Source: Larus michahellis
Taxonomy: Eukaryota > Chordata > Aves > Charadriiformes > Laridae
Direction of reading: 5' to 3'
Length of the DNA: 64,000 nucleotides
Assembly (NCBI RefSeq): GCF_964199755.1
Contig: NC_133906.1
Location: 434,001-498,000 of the forward strand
Below the pieces are notes generated by a model that saw nothing but the letters and a program-made list of their open reading frames with translations, searched no databases and was not told the origin of the DNA. Positions 34,521 through 44,359 of this stretch are shown here, one piece after another (positions within the stretch are counted from its first letter, which is position 1; every line of letters starts with the position of its first letter). Made by a program: the position numbers and the translations under genes.

Positions 34521-36567
34521 TCTTTGGTCCAGCTGTGCTCTGCTCTGCTCCTACACCTGCATCAGCGTCACTCCTGTGACGGACTTGCCTGGCCGTTTGT
34601 GGCCAGCGCAGCTTGATATTTGGGCTCTGTTTGGCTCCGTTCCCGCGACCGCCTCACCTCGGCTCCTGGAACGTTGCCATACGGCTCCTGGCCTGGCTCC
34701 GCATGGCTCCTAGGCCACACTCCACTCAGCTCCTTGGACCAACTCAAATTGCTTCCATGGGCCGCCTTGGCTTGCCTATTGGAGCCGGCTCAGCTTGACT
34801 ACTTGGTCCAGTGCTGCTCTGCTCCTAGGCTTGCATCAGCTTCACTCCTGTGACAAACTTGCCTGGGTCTTTGTCACCAGGGCGGCTCGACCTAAGGCCT
34901 CTCTTTGGCTCACCTCTGGGACCGTCTCCACTCGGCTCATGGGAAACCTCTGTAAGGCTCCTGGCCTGGCTCCACATGCCTCCTAGGGAACTCTCAACTC
35001 AGCTCCGTGGACCAACTCAACGTGCTTCTATGTGTTGCCTCGGCTTGCCTTTTGGAACCAGGTCAGCTTGATTCCTTGGACTAACCTATCTTGACTCCTG
35101 GTGGCAGCACACCTCGGAACCTGAGGCCAGTGAAGCTCAACTTTGGGGCTGCCTCCCCTCGTTTCCTGGGACCAACGCAGCTCAGATCCGGGGGCTTGCT
35201 CGTCCCAGCATCTGTTGCATATGGGCCCGAATCCTTAGCTTACACAGCTTAGCCCTCACCGCAGCCTTGCCTGGTCTTATGGCACAAAGTCAGATGGACT
35301 CTTGTGGCCAGCTCTGCCCAACTCCTTGGCCAGCTCATCTTGGCTCCTGGAACGGCTCATGGAGGCTCCTATGTTGGCTCCGCAGGGTTCCTAGGGCCAG
35401 CTCAGCTCCTGGCGCTATCTCCGCATCCTTCCTTGTCCCCACTGAGCTCGACTCTTTGGTCCAGCTGTGCTCTGCTCTGCTCCTACACCTGCATCAGCGT
35501 CACTCCTGTGACGGACTTGCCTGGCCGTTTGTGGCCAGTGCAGCTTGATATTTGGGCTCTGTTTGGCTCCGTTCCCACGACCGCCTTGCCTCGGCTCCTG
35601 GGACGTTGCCATAAGGCTCCTGGCCTGGCTCCGCATGGCTCCTAGGCCACACTCCACTCAGCTCCTTGGACCAACTCAAATTGCTTCCATGGGCCGCCTT
35701 GGCTTGCCTATTGGAGCCGGCTCAGCTTGACTACTTGGTCCAGTGCTGCTCTGCTCCTAGGCTTCCATCAGCTTCACTCCTGTGACAAACTTGCCTGGGT
35801 CTTTGTCACCAGGGCGGCTCGACCTAAGGCCTCTCTTTGGCTCACCTCTGGGACCGTCTCCACTCGGCTCATGGGAAACCTCTGTAAGGCTCCTGGCCTG
35901 GCTCCACATGCCTCCTAGGGAACTCTCAACTCAGCTCCGTGGACCAACTCAACGTGCTTCTATGTGTTGCCTCGGCTTGCCTTTTGGAACCAGGTCAGCT
36001 TGATTCCTTGGACTAACCTATCTTGACTCCTGGTGGCAGCACACCTCGGAACCTGAGGCCAGTGAAGCTCAACTTTGGGGCTGCCTCCCCTCGTTTCCTG
36101 GGACCAACGCAGCTCAGCTCTGGGGGCTTGCTCGTCCCAGCATCTGTTGCATATGGGCCCGAATCCTTAGCTTACACAGCTCAGCCCTCGCCGCAGCCTT
36201 GCCTGGTCTTATGGCACAAAGTCAGATGGGCTCCTGCGGCCAGCTCTGCCCAACTCCTTGGCCAGCTCATCTTGGCTCCTGGAATGGCTCATGGAGGCTC
36301 CTACGTTGGCTCCGCAGGGTTCCTAGGGCCGGCTCAGCTCCTGGCGCTATCTCAGCTTCGTTCCGTGTGCCGGCTCGACACGGCTCCTTGGTACAGCTCT
36401 GCTTTGCTCCTGGGCCTGCATCAGCTTGGCTCCTGTGATGGACTCGCCTCGGCGTTTGTTGCCAGTGAGGCTCAACCTTGCCGCTGTATTTGGCTCACCT
36501 CCCGGGACAGCCTCAACTCAGCTCCTGGGATGCCTCCAGAAGGCTCCCGGCCTGGCTCCGCATGGCT
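34521..36567 (-). repeat. GC-rich tandem repeat, inverted right arm (932-bp period)
   Basis: Copy a (34,521-35,452) and copy b (35,453-36,384) are offset by 932 bp, followed by a partial, more diverged third copy to 36,567. The sequence is the reverse complement of the left-arm family ('tctttggtccagctgtgctc' and 'gacggacttgcctggccgtt' versus their complements at about 23,565-23,640). The period differs from the left arm (868 bp), so the two arms have not been fully homogenised. Plus-strand short ORFs are compositional. Confidence 0.85.
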
Positions 36568-37220
36568 TGCTTGATTCCTCTGTTCATTTATTAGCAACTA
36601 ATGTTTCAGGTCCTTTACCCCCGAAAACACAAGGGCTACTATTAGGGAGATCATCGGTTACCTTAGCCGGACTTTTTGTATTGCCTGGAGTAATTGATGC
36701 GGATACCACTGGGGAAATTAAAATCATGGCCTGGACCCCATTTCCCCCTTGCACAGTACCCAAAGGAAGCCGCATTGCACAATTACTATTGATCCCGCAG
36801 AACGCAAGCTCTCTTTCGCTTCACCCACCTCCGCAGCAAAGACAAGGAGGTTTTGGATCTACTGGGGATCCACAGATTCTCTGGGTACAGTCCATTTCCC
36901 AGAAGCGACCACTTTGTCAATGTACTCTTATTCATGGCACTCAGCAAGTAATCCTGAATGGGATTATTGACACAGGGGCCGATGTTACCGTAATTTCACA
37001 GGCGAAGTGGCCTCCACAATGGCCTTTGGCAGCTGTGCCTCAGGCGCTAGCCGGAATCGCAGGAGTTGGTAGAAGCCACCAATCCTCGGAATTGATCCAA
37101 ATCAAAGGCCCAGAAGGACGAGTAGCTTCCGTCAAGCCTTTTGTGCTGCCTGTTCCTATGGTCTTATGGGGACGTGATGTGCTGTCACAAAGGGGAACTT
37201 CCATTCAGTCGCATTTTTAG
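36567..37220 (+). CDS. pro: ERV-B dUTPase-protease, N-terminally truncated
   Basis: The open frame runs into the upstream repeat, so only sequence from about 36,567 is viral. The dUTPase part keeps the substrate-pocket-like 'GVIDADTTGEI' motif (36,687-36,719), where families usually have Tyr in place of the first Thr, then 'PKGSRIAQLLL'. dUTPase hydrolyses dUTP to keep uracil out of viral DNA. The aspartic protease follows with an intact Asp-Thr-Gly-Ala active site (Asp codon at 36,969) and a 'GRDVL' motif near its end. It stops at TAG 37,218. Pol lies in the -1 frame, as expected for a pro-pol frameshift, but the site 'GCATTTTTAG' is not a canonical slippery heptamer. N-terminal dUTPase motifs are lost. 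Confidence 0.85.
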   Translation: MLDSSVHLLATNVSGPLPPKTQGLLLGRSSVTLAGLFVLPGVIDADTTGEIKIMAWTPFPPCTVPKGSRIAQLLLIPQNASSLSLHPPPQQRQGGFGSTGDPQILWVQSISQKRPLCQCTLIHGTQQVILNGIIDTGADVTVISQAKWPPQWPLAAVPQALAGIAGVGRSHQSSELIQIKGPEGRVASVKPFVLPVPMVLWGRDVLSQRGTSIQSHF

Positions 37221-39880
37221 GGGGGGCCATTGAGGTGCGCGACACCCTGAAACTGACTTGGAAAACTCAGACGCCCATTTGGGTAGATCAGTGGCCCCTA
37301 CCACTCGAAAAGCTTCGCGCTCTCCAAGAACTGGTTACGGAACAATTAGCAAAAGGACATACAGTACCTACTACTAGTCCTTGGAATTCACCTGTCTTTG
37401 TTATTAAGAAGCAATCTGGCAAGTGGCGCCTGCTCCATGATCTCAGAAAAATCAATGACGCTATGGTAGATATGGGAGCTCTGCAGCCAGGGCTCCCTTC
37501 TCCAACTATGATCCCCCGCAATTGGCATCTCACCGTTATTGACCTTAAGGATTGCTTTTTTAATATTCCACTACACCCTGACGACGCTGCCAAATTTGCT
37601 TTTTCAGTCCCAAGTGTCAATATGCAAGCTCCTGTGCAACGATATCAGTGGGTTGTACTGCCACAGGGAATGAAAAAGAGCCCGACAATTTGTCAATGGT
37701 ATGTCGCTAAGGTACTTAGCCCTGTCAGGGTTGCATTGCCTCAAGTTCTGTTGTATCATTATATGGATGATATCTTGATGGCTGCGCCTCACCTTGAGCT
37801 CATGGAAAAGGCCGTAGCCCTTGTCACGGCCACTGTCAATTCGGCAGGCCTCTGTATTGCGCCCAAAAAAGTCCAGAAAATGCCCCCTTGGACCTACTTG
37901 GGTTGGCGCATCAGGACCCAGACGATAGTTCCCCAACCTGTGCATATACAGGCGGACATTAAAAATTTGCACGATGTTCAAAAATTATTAGGGACCATTA
38001 CTTGGGTCCGACCCTTGCTAGGAATCTCCAATTCAGACTTAAGTCCTTTGTTTGAACTCCTCAAGGGAGATTCCGATTTACGCTCCCCTCGTCGACTGGG
38101 TCCTGAAGCCGCTGCCTCATTACAAAAAGTAGCGGAAGCCATTGCCTCACGGCAAGCACACCGCTGTGCGCCTGAATTGCCCTTCAATTTAATTATTTTG
38201 AACCCTGCACGTCAGCCATATGCTTTGATTTTTCAATGGGACCCTAACAATCCTGATCCCTTATTAATCATTGAGTGGGTCTTTTTACCCAACCAGCCCA
38301 CTAAAACAATTTGGACGCAACATGAAATGTTTGCTTCCTTGATAATTAAAGCACGGCAGCGATTGCTTGCCCTGTCAGGGATGGACTTTGCTTCTATCTG
38401 TTTACCTGTAACTAATATGTACCTACAATGGTTATTCCAACAGTCTGATGCTTTCGTATTTGCCTTAACAGATTATTCGGGTCAACTAACCTCACATCCT
38501 CCGTCCCACAAGCTTCTACATGCTCATTTTAACTTAATATCCATACCAAAGAGATGTCACCAGCCCCTCCAAGGCCTTACTGTGTTCACCGATGGGTCTG
38601 GAAAAACACACAAGTCGGTGATTGTCTGGTGGGATGACCGCTCTCAACAATGGGAGTCGGACGTTGAGACAGTTTCCGGGTCCCCTCAAATCGTAGAGCT
38701 TGACGCTGTTGTTCGAGCTTTTCGTAAGTGGTCTACACCACTGAATCTTGTTACTGATTCTGCTTATGTTGCAGGCGTCGTCGAACGGGCAGAGGCCTCG
38801 GTGCTGCGTCATACTTCGCATGCTGATTTGTTTGCTTTGTTGCAGGAACTTGTTTTCCTTTTAACCTCTCGAACACATCCCTATTTTGTTTTACATGTTA
38901 GATCGCACACCTCTTTACCTGGGTTTATTGCAGAGGGCAATCGACGGGCCGATATGCTCACTCTGCCGGTACAAGTTTTACCTGACCGTATTGCGCAAGC
39001 TAAGCTTAGTCATTCCTTTTTCCATCAGAATGCAGGGGGCCTCAAACATCAGTTTGGCCTCACTTCTCAGCAAGCGGCGAACATTATCGCTGTCTGCCCT
39101 GATTGTCAAAAACATTCTTTTCCTACGGCACCAGGTGGGGTTAATCCCAGAGGCTTACAAAGCCTGCAATTATGGCAGACGGATGTCACACACTATCCAG
39201 ACTTTGGGAGATTAAAATACGTCCATTCCTCTATTGACACCCTTTCAGGCGCTCTGTTTGCCTCCTGCCATGTGGGGGAGGCGGCAAAAGATGTTTGCAG
39301 GCATCTGCTGCGTGCTTTTGCTACCTTAGGCATCCCTGCACAAATCAAAACAGACAATGGCCCTGCTTATATCTCGGCTGCACTTAAAACCTTTTTTATC
39401 TCTTGGGGGATCACTCACATCACTGGGATCCCGCATTGCCCTACGGGCCAGTCCCTGATTGAACACTCTCATCAGTCTTTAAAGCGCTTGTTGCAGCAAC
39501 AGAAGGGGGGAGTAGGGACAGCCACCCCTGAAGAACGTCTACAGAAAGCCCTGTATGTTTTTAACTTTTTAAATTGTTCTTTAATAGATAACAACCCTCC
39601 GATCGTTCGCCACTTTAACACAAACACTTCTTTGGAAGCCAGCGTAAAAGCTCCAGTCCTGATCCGCGACCCTGAGACAGGTAAGGTCTTGGGGCCATAC
39701 CCCCTTGTCACATGGGGCAGAGGCTATGCTTGTGTTTCCACAGAACGAGGCCCCAGGTGGATCCCAGCGAAGAGCGTGCGACCTTTCCGTGAACCCCTAC
39801 CACAGTCGGACGGCCACAACACCAATCCACAGCTAGATCATTCCCCTGAACAGCATACCGGAGAACATTCGGAGGACTGA
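37217..39880 (+). CDS. pol: ERV-B pol: reverse transcriptase, RNase H, integrase, uninterrupted
   Basis: This frame is open for about 887 codons; the first in-frame candidate start is a GTG at 37,235, but translation would normally come by -1 frameshift from protease around 37,214-37,220. RT has 'LPQGMKKSP' and the catalytic 'YMDD' (37,760; residue 176 counted from the GTG). RNase H starts at 'FTDGSG' (Asp residue 453). The integrase has an HHCC zinc domain ('CPDC') and a full D,D35E triad at residues 650, 707 and 743, followed by a C-terminal domain with 'RWIPAKSVRP'. Length and motif set match complete betaretroviral Pol. Absence of any stop or frameshift is unusual beside the truncated 5' end and broken env. 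Confidence 0.92.
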   Translation, partial: LGGAIEVRDTLKLTWKTQTPIWVDQWPLPLEKLRALQELVTEQLAKGHTVPTTSPWNSPVFVIKKQSGKWRLLHDLRKINDAMVDMGALQPGLPSPTMIPRNWHLTVIDLKDCFFNIPLHPDDAAKFAFSVPSVNMQAPVQRYQWVVLPQGMKKSPTICQWYVAKVLSPVRVALPQVLLYHYMDDILMAAPHLELMEKAVALVTATVNSAGLCIAPKKVQKMPPWTYLGWRIRTQTIVPQPVHIQADIKNLHDVQKLLGTITWVRPLLGISNSDLSPLFELLKGDSDLRSPRRLGPEAAASLQKVAEAIASRQAHRCAPELPFNLIILNPARQPYALIFQWDPNNPDPLLIIEWVFLPNQPTKTIWTQHEMFASLIIKARQRLLALSGMDFASICLPVTNMYLQWLFQQSDAFVFALTDYSGQLTSHPPSHKLLHAHFNLISIPKRCHQPLQGLTVFTDGSGKTHKSVIVWWDDRSQQWESDVETVSGSPQIVELDAVVRAFRKWSTPLNLVTDSAYVAGVVERAEASVLRHTSHADLFALLQELVFLLTSRTHPYFVLHVRSHTSLPGFIAEGNRRADMLTLPVQVLPDRIAQAKLSHSFFHQNAGGLKHQFGLTSQQAANIIAVCPDCQKHSFPTAPGGVNPRGLQSLQLWQTDVTHYPDFGRLKYVHSSIDTLSGALFASCHVGEAAKDVCRHLLRAFATLGIPAQIKTDNGPAYISAALKTFFISWGITHITGIPHCPTGQSLIEHSHQSLKRLLQQQKGGVGTATPEERLQKALYVFNFLNCSLIDNNPPIVRHFNTNTSLEASVKAPVLIRDPETGKVLGPYPLVTWGRGYACVSTERGPRWIPAKSVRPFREPLPQSDGHNTNPQLDHSPEQHTGEHSED

Positions 39881-39892
39881 TGCAGTGCTCTT

Positions 39893-40000
39893 ATGGACAA
39901 TAGAGCAGAGACTCCAGTAGAACATATTCATTGCGTCACCTGTGGTAATTGTGACCCTTGGGTTTTATGTGACTGCTATCGCTGTGGTAAGAGATGGTAG
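39893..40000 (+). CDS. Small cysteine-rich ORF between pol and env (35 aa)
   Basis: ATG at 39,893, 13 bp after the pol stop, to TAG at 40,000. Six Cys in 18 residues follow the pattern C-x2-C-x2-C-x5-C-x-C-x2-C, preceded by His-Ile-His and followed by a short basic 'GKRW' end. This could bind zinc. I do not recognise it. The position, between pol and env, is where several retroviruses place small regulatory exons, but nothing here proves splicing or translation. It could equally be the decayed 5' end of an env leader. Confidence 0.4.
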   Translation: MDNRAETPVEHIHCVTCGNCDPWVLCDCYRCGKRW

Positions 40001-40126
40001 CGACGGTTAACGTTGGCCAATAGATGGTGTCACAGTTGCCTAATATATGAAATTAGCATTGTAAGAATTTTGCTTGCAAAAAAAAAAAAAAAAAAAAAAA
40101 GAGGGAAAAAGATTCCTTCAAACATT

Positions 40127-41481
40127 ATGATCCTGTTAACACTTTTTTGTATATGTGCAGCCTGGACACATGCCAATCCTTTGCCAGGGTACCACCCTCA
40201 CCTTTTTGACCCCCGTCAAAATTCTGGGTTACTCTGGCCAGGTCGCTCAATACAACTAGCTTTTGTGCTAGTCTTGCTACGCCCAGCTCGCCCTTCATCA
40301 CCTGCTTAGTAGGGGTACCACTGAATAACTCGACCTTTTTACTGTTTAATAACTCTATGACAACCTTACGGAAGCAGTACAGTATTTCCGGAAGGTTTCC
40401 TTTTTCACGGAAAAATCTTAAGGACCTTTTTGAAAAACACGATAATTGGGATGATAAATTGCCAATAGGGCCCGAGCCGCAGGAAATTGACTTAGTAGAT
40501 TCTCTTAATGCTTCTCACTGTTTGTTTATTGGCCTTAGGTCATGGTCGGGGGCCCAAAAAGAGGGGCGCTTAGTAAAGGATTCTCCACCGACCGCCATCT
40601 CACCTATTGGTAATGCTACCCTCTGGCAACAACAATGGTGTTTGAGCATTGCTCGAGACGCCACTCACTCAGCCCCCGGTACCATGCTCCCTAGGCGGCT
40701 CCCCTTGGGGTTCTTTTTTATTTGCGGAAACAGAGCTTGGTCTGGGATCCCTTCCAACCCTAGAGGAGGCCCGTGTACTATTGGACAGCTTAGTCTTGGC
40801 ACTCCTCACTATCATCCAAGCCCAAAACAGCGGTTACGTTTTACCCGTGACACAACACAAGCATTAGAAAATACTTGCGACGATAATGTTAAGCTATGGA
40901 ATCGCTGGGAGGTTTTTTTCGCCTCGCTATTTACCCCTGGGGTGGCAGCAGTGAGAGCCCACAGAGACTTAGATGCAATTGCCTGTTGGGTTGTTAAGCA
41001 AGCAAATGCTACCAGCCGCATACTATCTGAGATGGCTGAAGACTTGTCCACGGTACAACACGCAGTCCTGCAAAACAGAGCCGCTATTGGCTTCTTGCTA
41101 CTAGCCCACGGACATGGCTGTGAGGACTTTGACGGAATGTGCTGCATGGACTTAGAGGACCACTCTTCTTCGCTACATAAGCAAATTAAACAACTCCTCG
41201 CGCATTCACAAAAGGTGCAATCTGATATGGACTTCTTCGGATTGGGTGCTTTGGGTGATTGGTTTGGGCTAAAGGGCTGGCTTAGGAGCCTGGTACAATC
41301 TGCTGTACTCATATTAGTTATTATATTGGTAGGCCTTTCGATTCTAAGCTGCGCTCTTTCCCGTGTCAGGTCTATGGCGACTAAAGTTGTTCGACATACA
41401 TGGTTTATTCAAAACGGCGATATTCTGAAGATTTACGGTAGTGTTAGTTCTGTCCAGCTCACTGAGTATGATGACCTTTAA
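40127..41481 (+). pseudogene. env: ERV-B env, frame break in the surface subunit; TM open
   Basis: ATG at 40,127 starts a signal-peptide-like segment ('LLTLFCICAAWTHA') in a frame that ends at 40,309. From 40,357 a 374-residue frame continues SU and TM, so the break lies between about 40,230 and 40,357. The TM part has an internal fusion peptide bracketed by two Cys, a heptad region, the CX6CC motif (first Cys codon at 41,119), a hydrophobic anchor ('VLILVIILVGLSIL') and a cytoplasmic tail. This architecture is that of alpharetroviral envelopes. SU (about 230 residues) is shorter than is usual for that group, consistent with loss of receptor-binding sequence. No working surface protein is expected. 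Confidence 0.85.
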
Positions 41482-41512
41482 ACCCGTGCCTCAGTTCTGC
41501 CTTTAAAGAAAC

Positions 41513-41526
41513 AAAAAAGGGGGAGA
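41513..41526 (+). promoter_or_regulatory. ERV-B polypurine tract
   Basis: AAAAAAGGGGGAGA directly precedes the LTR start TGTCGGGG. It primes plus-strand DNA synthesis in retroviruses. Its intact form fixes the LTR edge at 41,527. Confidence 0.9.
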
Positions 41527-41931
41527 TGTCGGGGCGGCTAGCGGAAAAGTACAGGTATGCAAGAAACTCGAGGGCATGCCAGCCTTGCCGATCTGGGAGA
41601 AATAACTCTGAGGAGTCAGGGAACAGCTGGCCTTGCAGGTCCGAGATAAATAACCTTGAAGAAGTAGGGAGTAGGCAACAAGTTATAACTGTAGCTTCTA
41701 GCACATAGCAAAACCGTAGCTTCTAGCATGTAGCGAAACCGCAAGTAGGAGGGATTATTGTAATGAAATATTTAGAGCTAAGCCAATCAGAAATGATAGA
41801 ATTTGTGTAATTTGTGTAACTGTTAAGTAGCTGTACAAAAGGCTTTCCGACGCGTCTAATAAACTGACATTTTGCTTGCATCAAGCAGCGTCCCGTCTCT
41901 CAATCGCGGCAGTGACCTGTGTTCTCCCACA
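41527..41931 (+). repeat. ERV-B 3' LTR
   Basis: TGTCGGGG...CCCACA, 405 bp, with imperfect inverted ends (TGT.../...ACA). U3 holds a perfectly spaced near-repeat of 25 bp ('gtagcttctagcacatagca' at 41,691 and 'gtagcttctagcatgtagcg' at 41,716) and an older duplication around 41,580-41,673. AATAAA at 41,858-41,863 is the poly(A) signal. No matching 5' LTR exists in the window. The right edge is inferred from the inverted end. Confidence 0.8.
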
Positions 41932-42290
41932 GACATGGGGGATGTCTCCTCCTCCTCCTCCTCTTTGTCCTGTTCCTCCTGTTCATCCACTTCCTTTGTC
42001 TGTTCTTTCTTCTTCTGTTTCTTCTGATCTTTTTCCTATTCCTCCTTTTCCATGTCTTCCTCTTCCTGTTTTTCCTCTAATGCCTGCTGCTCCTGTTCCT
42101 TATGTGCCTCTTCTCGTTCTCCCTCTTCCTCCTACAACTCCTCCTCCTGTTCATTTCTTGTTCCTCCTGTTCCTCCCTCTGCTCCTCCTTTTCCTTCTCA
42201 CCTCCTCTTCCTCCCACAAGAGGGAGTCCTTGCTAGAGAGTGGTTTTAACGAGAGAGTCCTTGCTAATGAGAGAGAGAAAGAGAGAGAGT
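41932..42290. repeat. Pyrimidine-rich low-complexity tract with adjoining GA-rich run
   Basis: About 41,948-42,215 is dominated by 'tcctcctgttcctcc'-like triplets and hexamers; 42,235-42,290 switches to GA-rich ('gagagagaaagagagagag'). The 186-aa plus-strand ORF over it is proline/leucine low-complexity and I do not call it a gene. Confidence 0.75.
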
Positions 42291-43137
42291 CCAAACCTGC
42301 TGTTCTCCCCTCTTTTTCAGGGATTGAAGCAGGCAAAGTTTTCCACGGTGCTTCCATTTTTTCTGACAGCAAGGCAGGAATCTCAAGCATGGTCGATAAG
42401 GGGCCTCCGAGTCCATCACAGGCCTATGTTATCTAAGTGCAGATGTTCTGCTTGTCAAGCACGCAAGACTAAATGACGATTAGTGTGATACATGTGTTCT
42501 CCGACACCCCAGGTGCGAGTCACTTGAGCGTATTTGCAGTCCTCCTCACCAATCTTCCGTTACTGTCCCACATACGATTTGCGTGAGTACTATGTTGAGG
42601 TACGGCAGTCATAGTGCCATCAGAAGAAAAGCAAGGGAAAGAAGAGGAGGATGGCGAAGAAGTTAAAAACTGTTACAACCTTTGACAGTGGAAACATGTC
42701 ATTTAGAGCTTATACAAACAGTTTTCCTTCAATGTAACATTCTTTCTAAAGATGAGGAGGGGACGGTTTGCTATGCCCACATCAGAGCTCACTGAGGTTT
42801 TAAAACAAAACCCCCAAACAAATGGGTGCTGGAAAAAAGAGTAATGAGACTCAAGAGCCTTGTTGTTTTCAGTTCTACTGAAAGCGCAGGTCTTTGTTTT
42901 TTCACTTGTGCCTGGCAGCGATTGCAAAGAAAAAAGAAAAAAATCCTTGAAAGTTCCTTGGAAATGCCAGGTCAGCGAGACACAGCACCGTTTCTGCCTC
43001 TTCCGCTCTCCTGCTTTCTCTGAAACTTGTTTGTATCATTTTTCCAAATCCTTTGCTTTTGCTAGAGCTGAGACAACCAAAGATCCTGTTTTCGGGCCGG
43101 CGGAAAACAGATGAGGAAAAGAGATGCAGATGACGTG
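42291..43137. other. No recognisable feature
   Basis: Mixed-composition sequence with no long frame, no splice-consistent exon and no repeat I know. Confidence 0.5.
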
Positions 43138-43870
43138 TGTCGTGGTTTGGCCTCAGACAGCGACAGAACTGTTGGCTGGCGAGGTTTGATCCCTCCTCTG
43201 TCCTCTCCAGGGTGCCGCTTTGCTGATGTTGGGGAGCGCTCCAGGTCTGCCTGACTCCAGGAGCCGGTCGAAGCCAGGCAGTGCAGGCAGGGCAACAGGT
43301 CTCTCGTCCTGCTGCGCTGGCAGGTACAGGGCTGCTGGACTGGCACCCCCAGGCATCCCCAGCTATTTTCAGCTGAACCTTCTAGTCCCTCTGTCGTGGC
43401 TTGGCCTCAGACGGCAACAAAGAACCACCTGCCGCTCTCTCGAACTCCCCCCACCACGGGGAGGAATCGGAAGAAAAAGGCAAAGCTCGTGGGTTGAGAC
43501 AAAGGCAGTTTAACAGAACAGCAAAGGGAACAAGAAAACAACAACAGCAACGCGGACAGAGGAATGTACAAACACGATTATGGAACCAGCGCTCACCGAC
43601 CGGACCCAGGGCGCCCCAGCCCGCTCCCAAGAGGCGACTTCCTGCCCCCTCCCCCGGCAGCTCCAGGCTACAGACCGGGCATGGCTCATGGGGGGATGGA
43701 ATACCTGTGTCCCTGCCGGAGCCTGGGGAGAATTAACCCTGTCCCCACCGGCACCAGGACGCCCTCTTTTCCCCTTTTATCCTGACGGTCTATTTTCCAG
43801 TCTTTTGCCCAGTAGGTTTTACCGGTATGGTCTCCCCAGTTTCACCCCAGGCCAACTAGTTTTCTGCATG
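43138..43870 (+). repeat. LTR-like debris (ERVL-type family)
   Basis: Two starts of the type 'tgtcgtggcttggcctcag' occur at 43,138 and 43,392. The second continues with 'actccccccaccacgggg' and 'gggttgagacaaaggcagtt', which aligns with the avian ERVL-type LTR at 54,466-54,605. The first seems to be a partial copy about 254 bp upstream. Edges at the right are uncertain. Confidence 0.5.
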
Positions 43871-44359
43871 ACTCCTCAAGCTCTCTCTCTCTTAGGCTGT
43901 AGGTGAAGGCATTGATTAAAGATTTTAAGCCAGCGTAGAAAAGAGAGAGGATATTCCTTTCTCATCTCCTGTTCTGACAGCATCTGGTGAGCGACACACA
44001 CTGTAAGAGTCCCATCACCAACTGTATCCCCAACCAGCGATGGGAGGAGAGGAGCAGGCGTAAACATCTTTTGCTTCCTGGTACAGAACGAGGTTATCGG
44101 AGTCGGGGAAAGGATGTCATTGTGAGAGGCCAGAAACTGTAGAGATGTGAAGAGAGCACTACACGGATGGGGAGAAGCAGGGATCTCCCAGGGAGGTCCT
44201 GGGGCCACGCCGGGCTGTGTGAGCACACGGCTCTGGGACGAGCCGGAGAATACAGAAAGGTCCTGAGGGGACATGAGGGCAGATGAGAGGAGCCATGGGC
44301 CAGCTGGCTCCCTGCCCCCCGCAAAAGTGGGCGCCCTGCCCCTCCTGGCCCGGGCAGCG

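Larger units (their letters stand above)
36567..41931 (+). mobile_element. ERV-B: 5'-truncated class II (beta-like) endogenous retrovirus
   Basis: Order: partial dUTPase-protease, pol, small Cys-rich ORF, env, polypurine tract, 3' LTR. The 5' LTR, leader and gag are missing; the element starts abruptly inside the dUTPase domain at a join to the GC-rich repeat (about 36,567). The dUTPase-protease fusion is typical of betaretroviruses, while the env TM subunit is of alpharetrovirus type (CX6CC, internal fusion peptide). The open pol suggests a young insertion. Confidence 0.9.

Noticed and set aside
37205..37225. Canonical U UUU UUA slippery heptamer at the ERV-B pro-pol overlap
   Set aside because: There are only five T, and the zero-frame codons do not fit X XXY YYZ. 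A -1 shift is expected from the frames but this exact signal is absent or mutated.
41876..42436. 186-codon Pro/Leu/Ser-rich ORF
   Set aside because: It is a translation of a pyrimidine-rich low-complexity tract.
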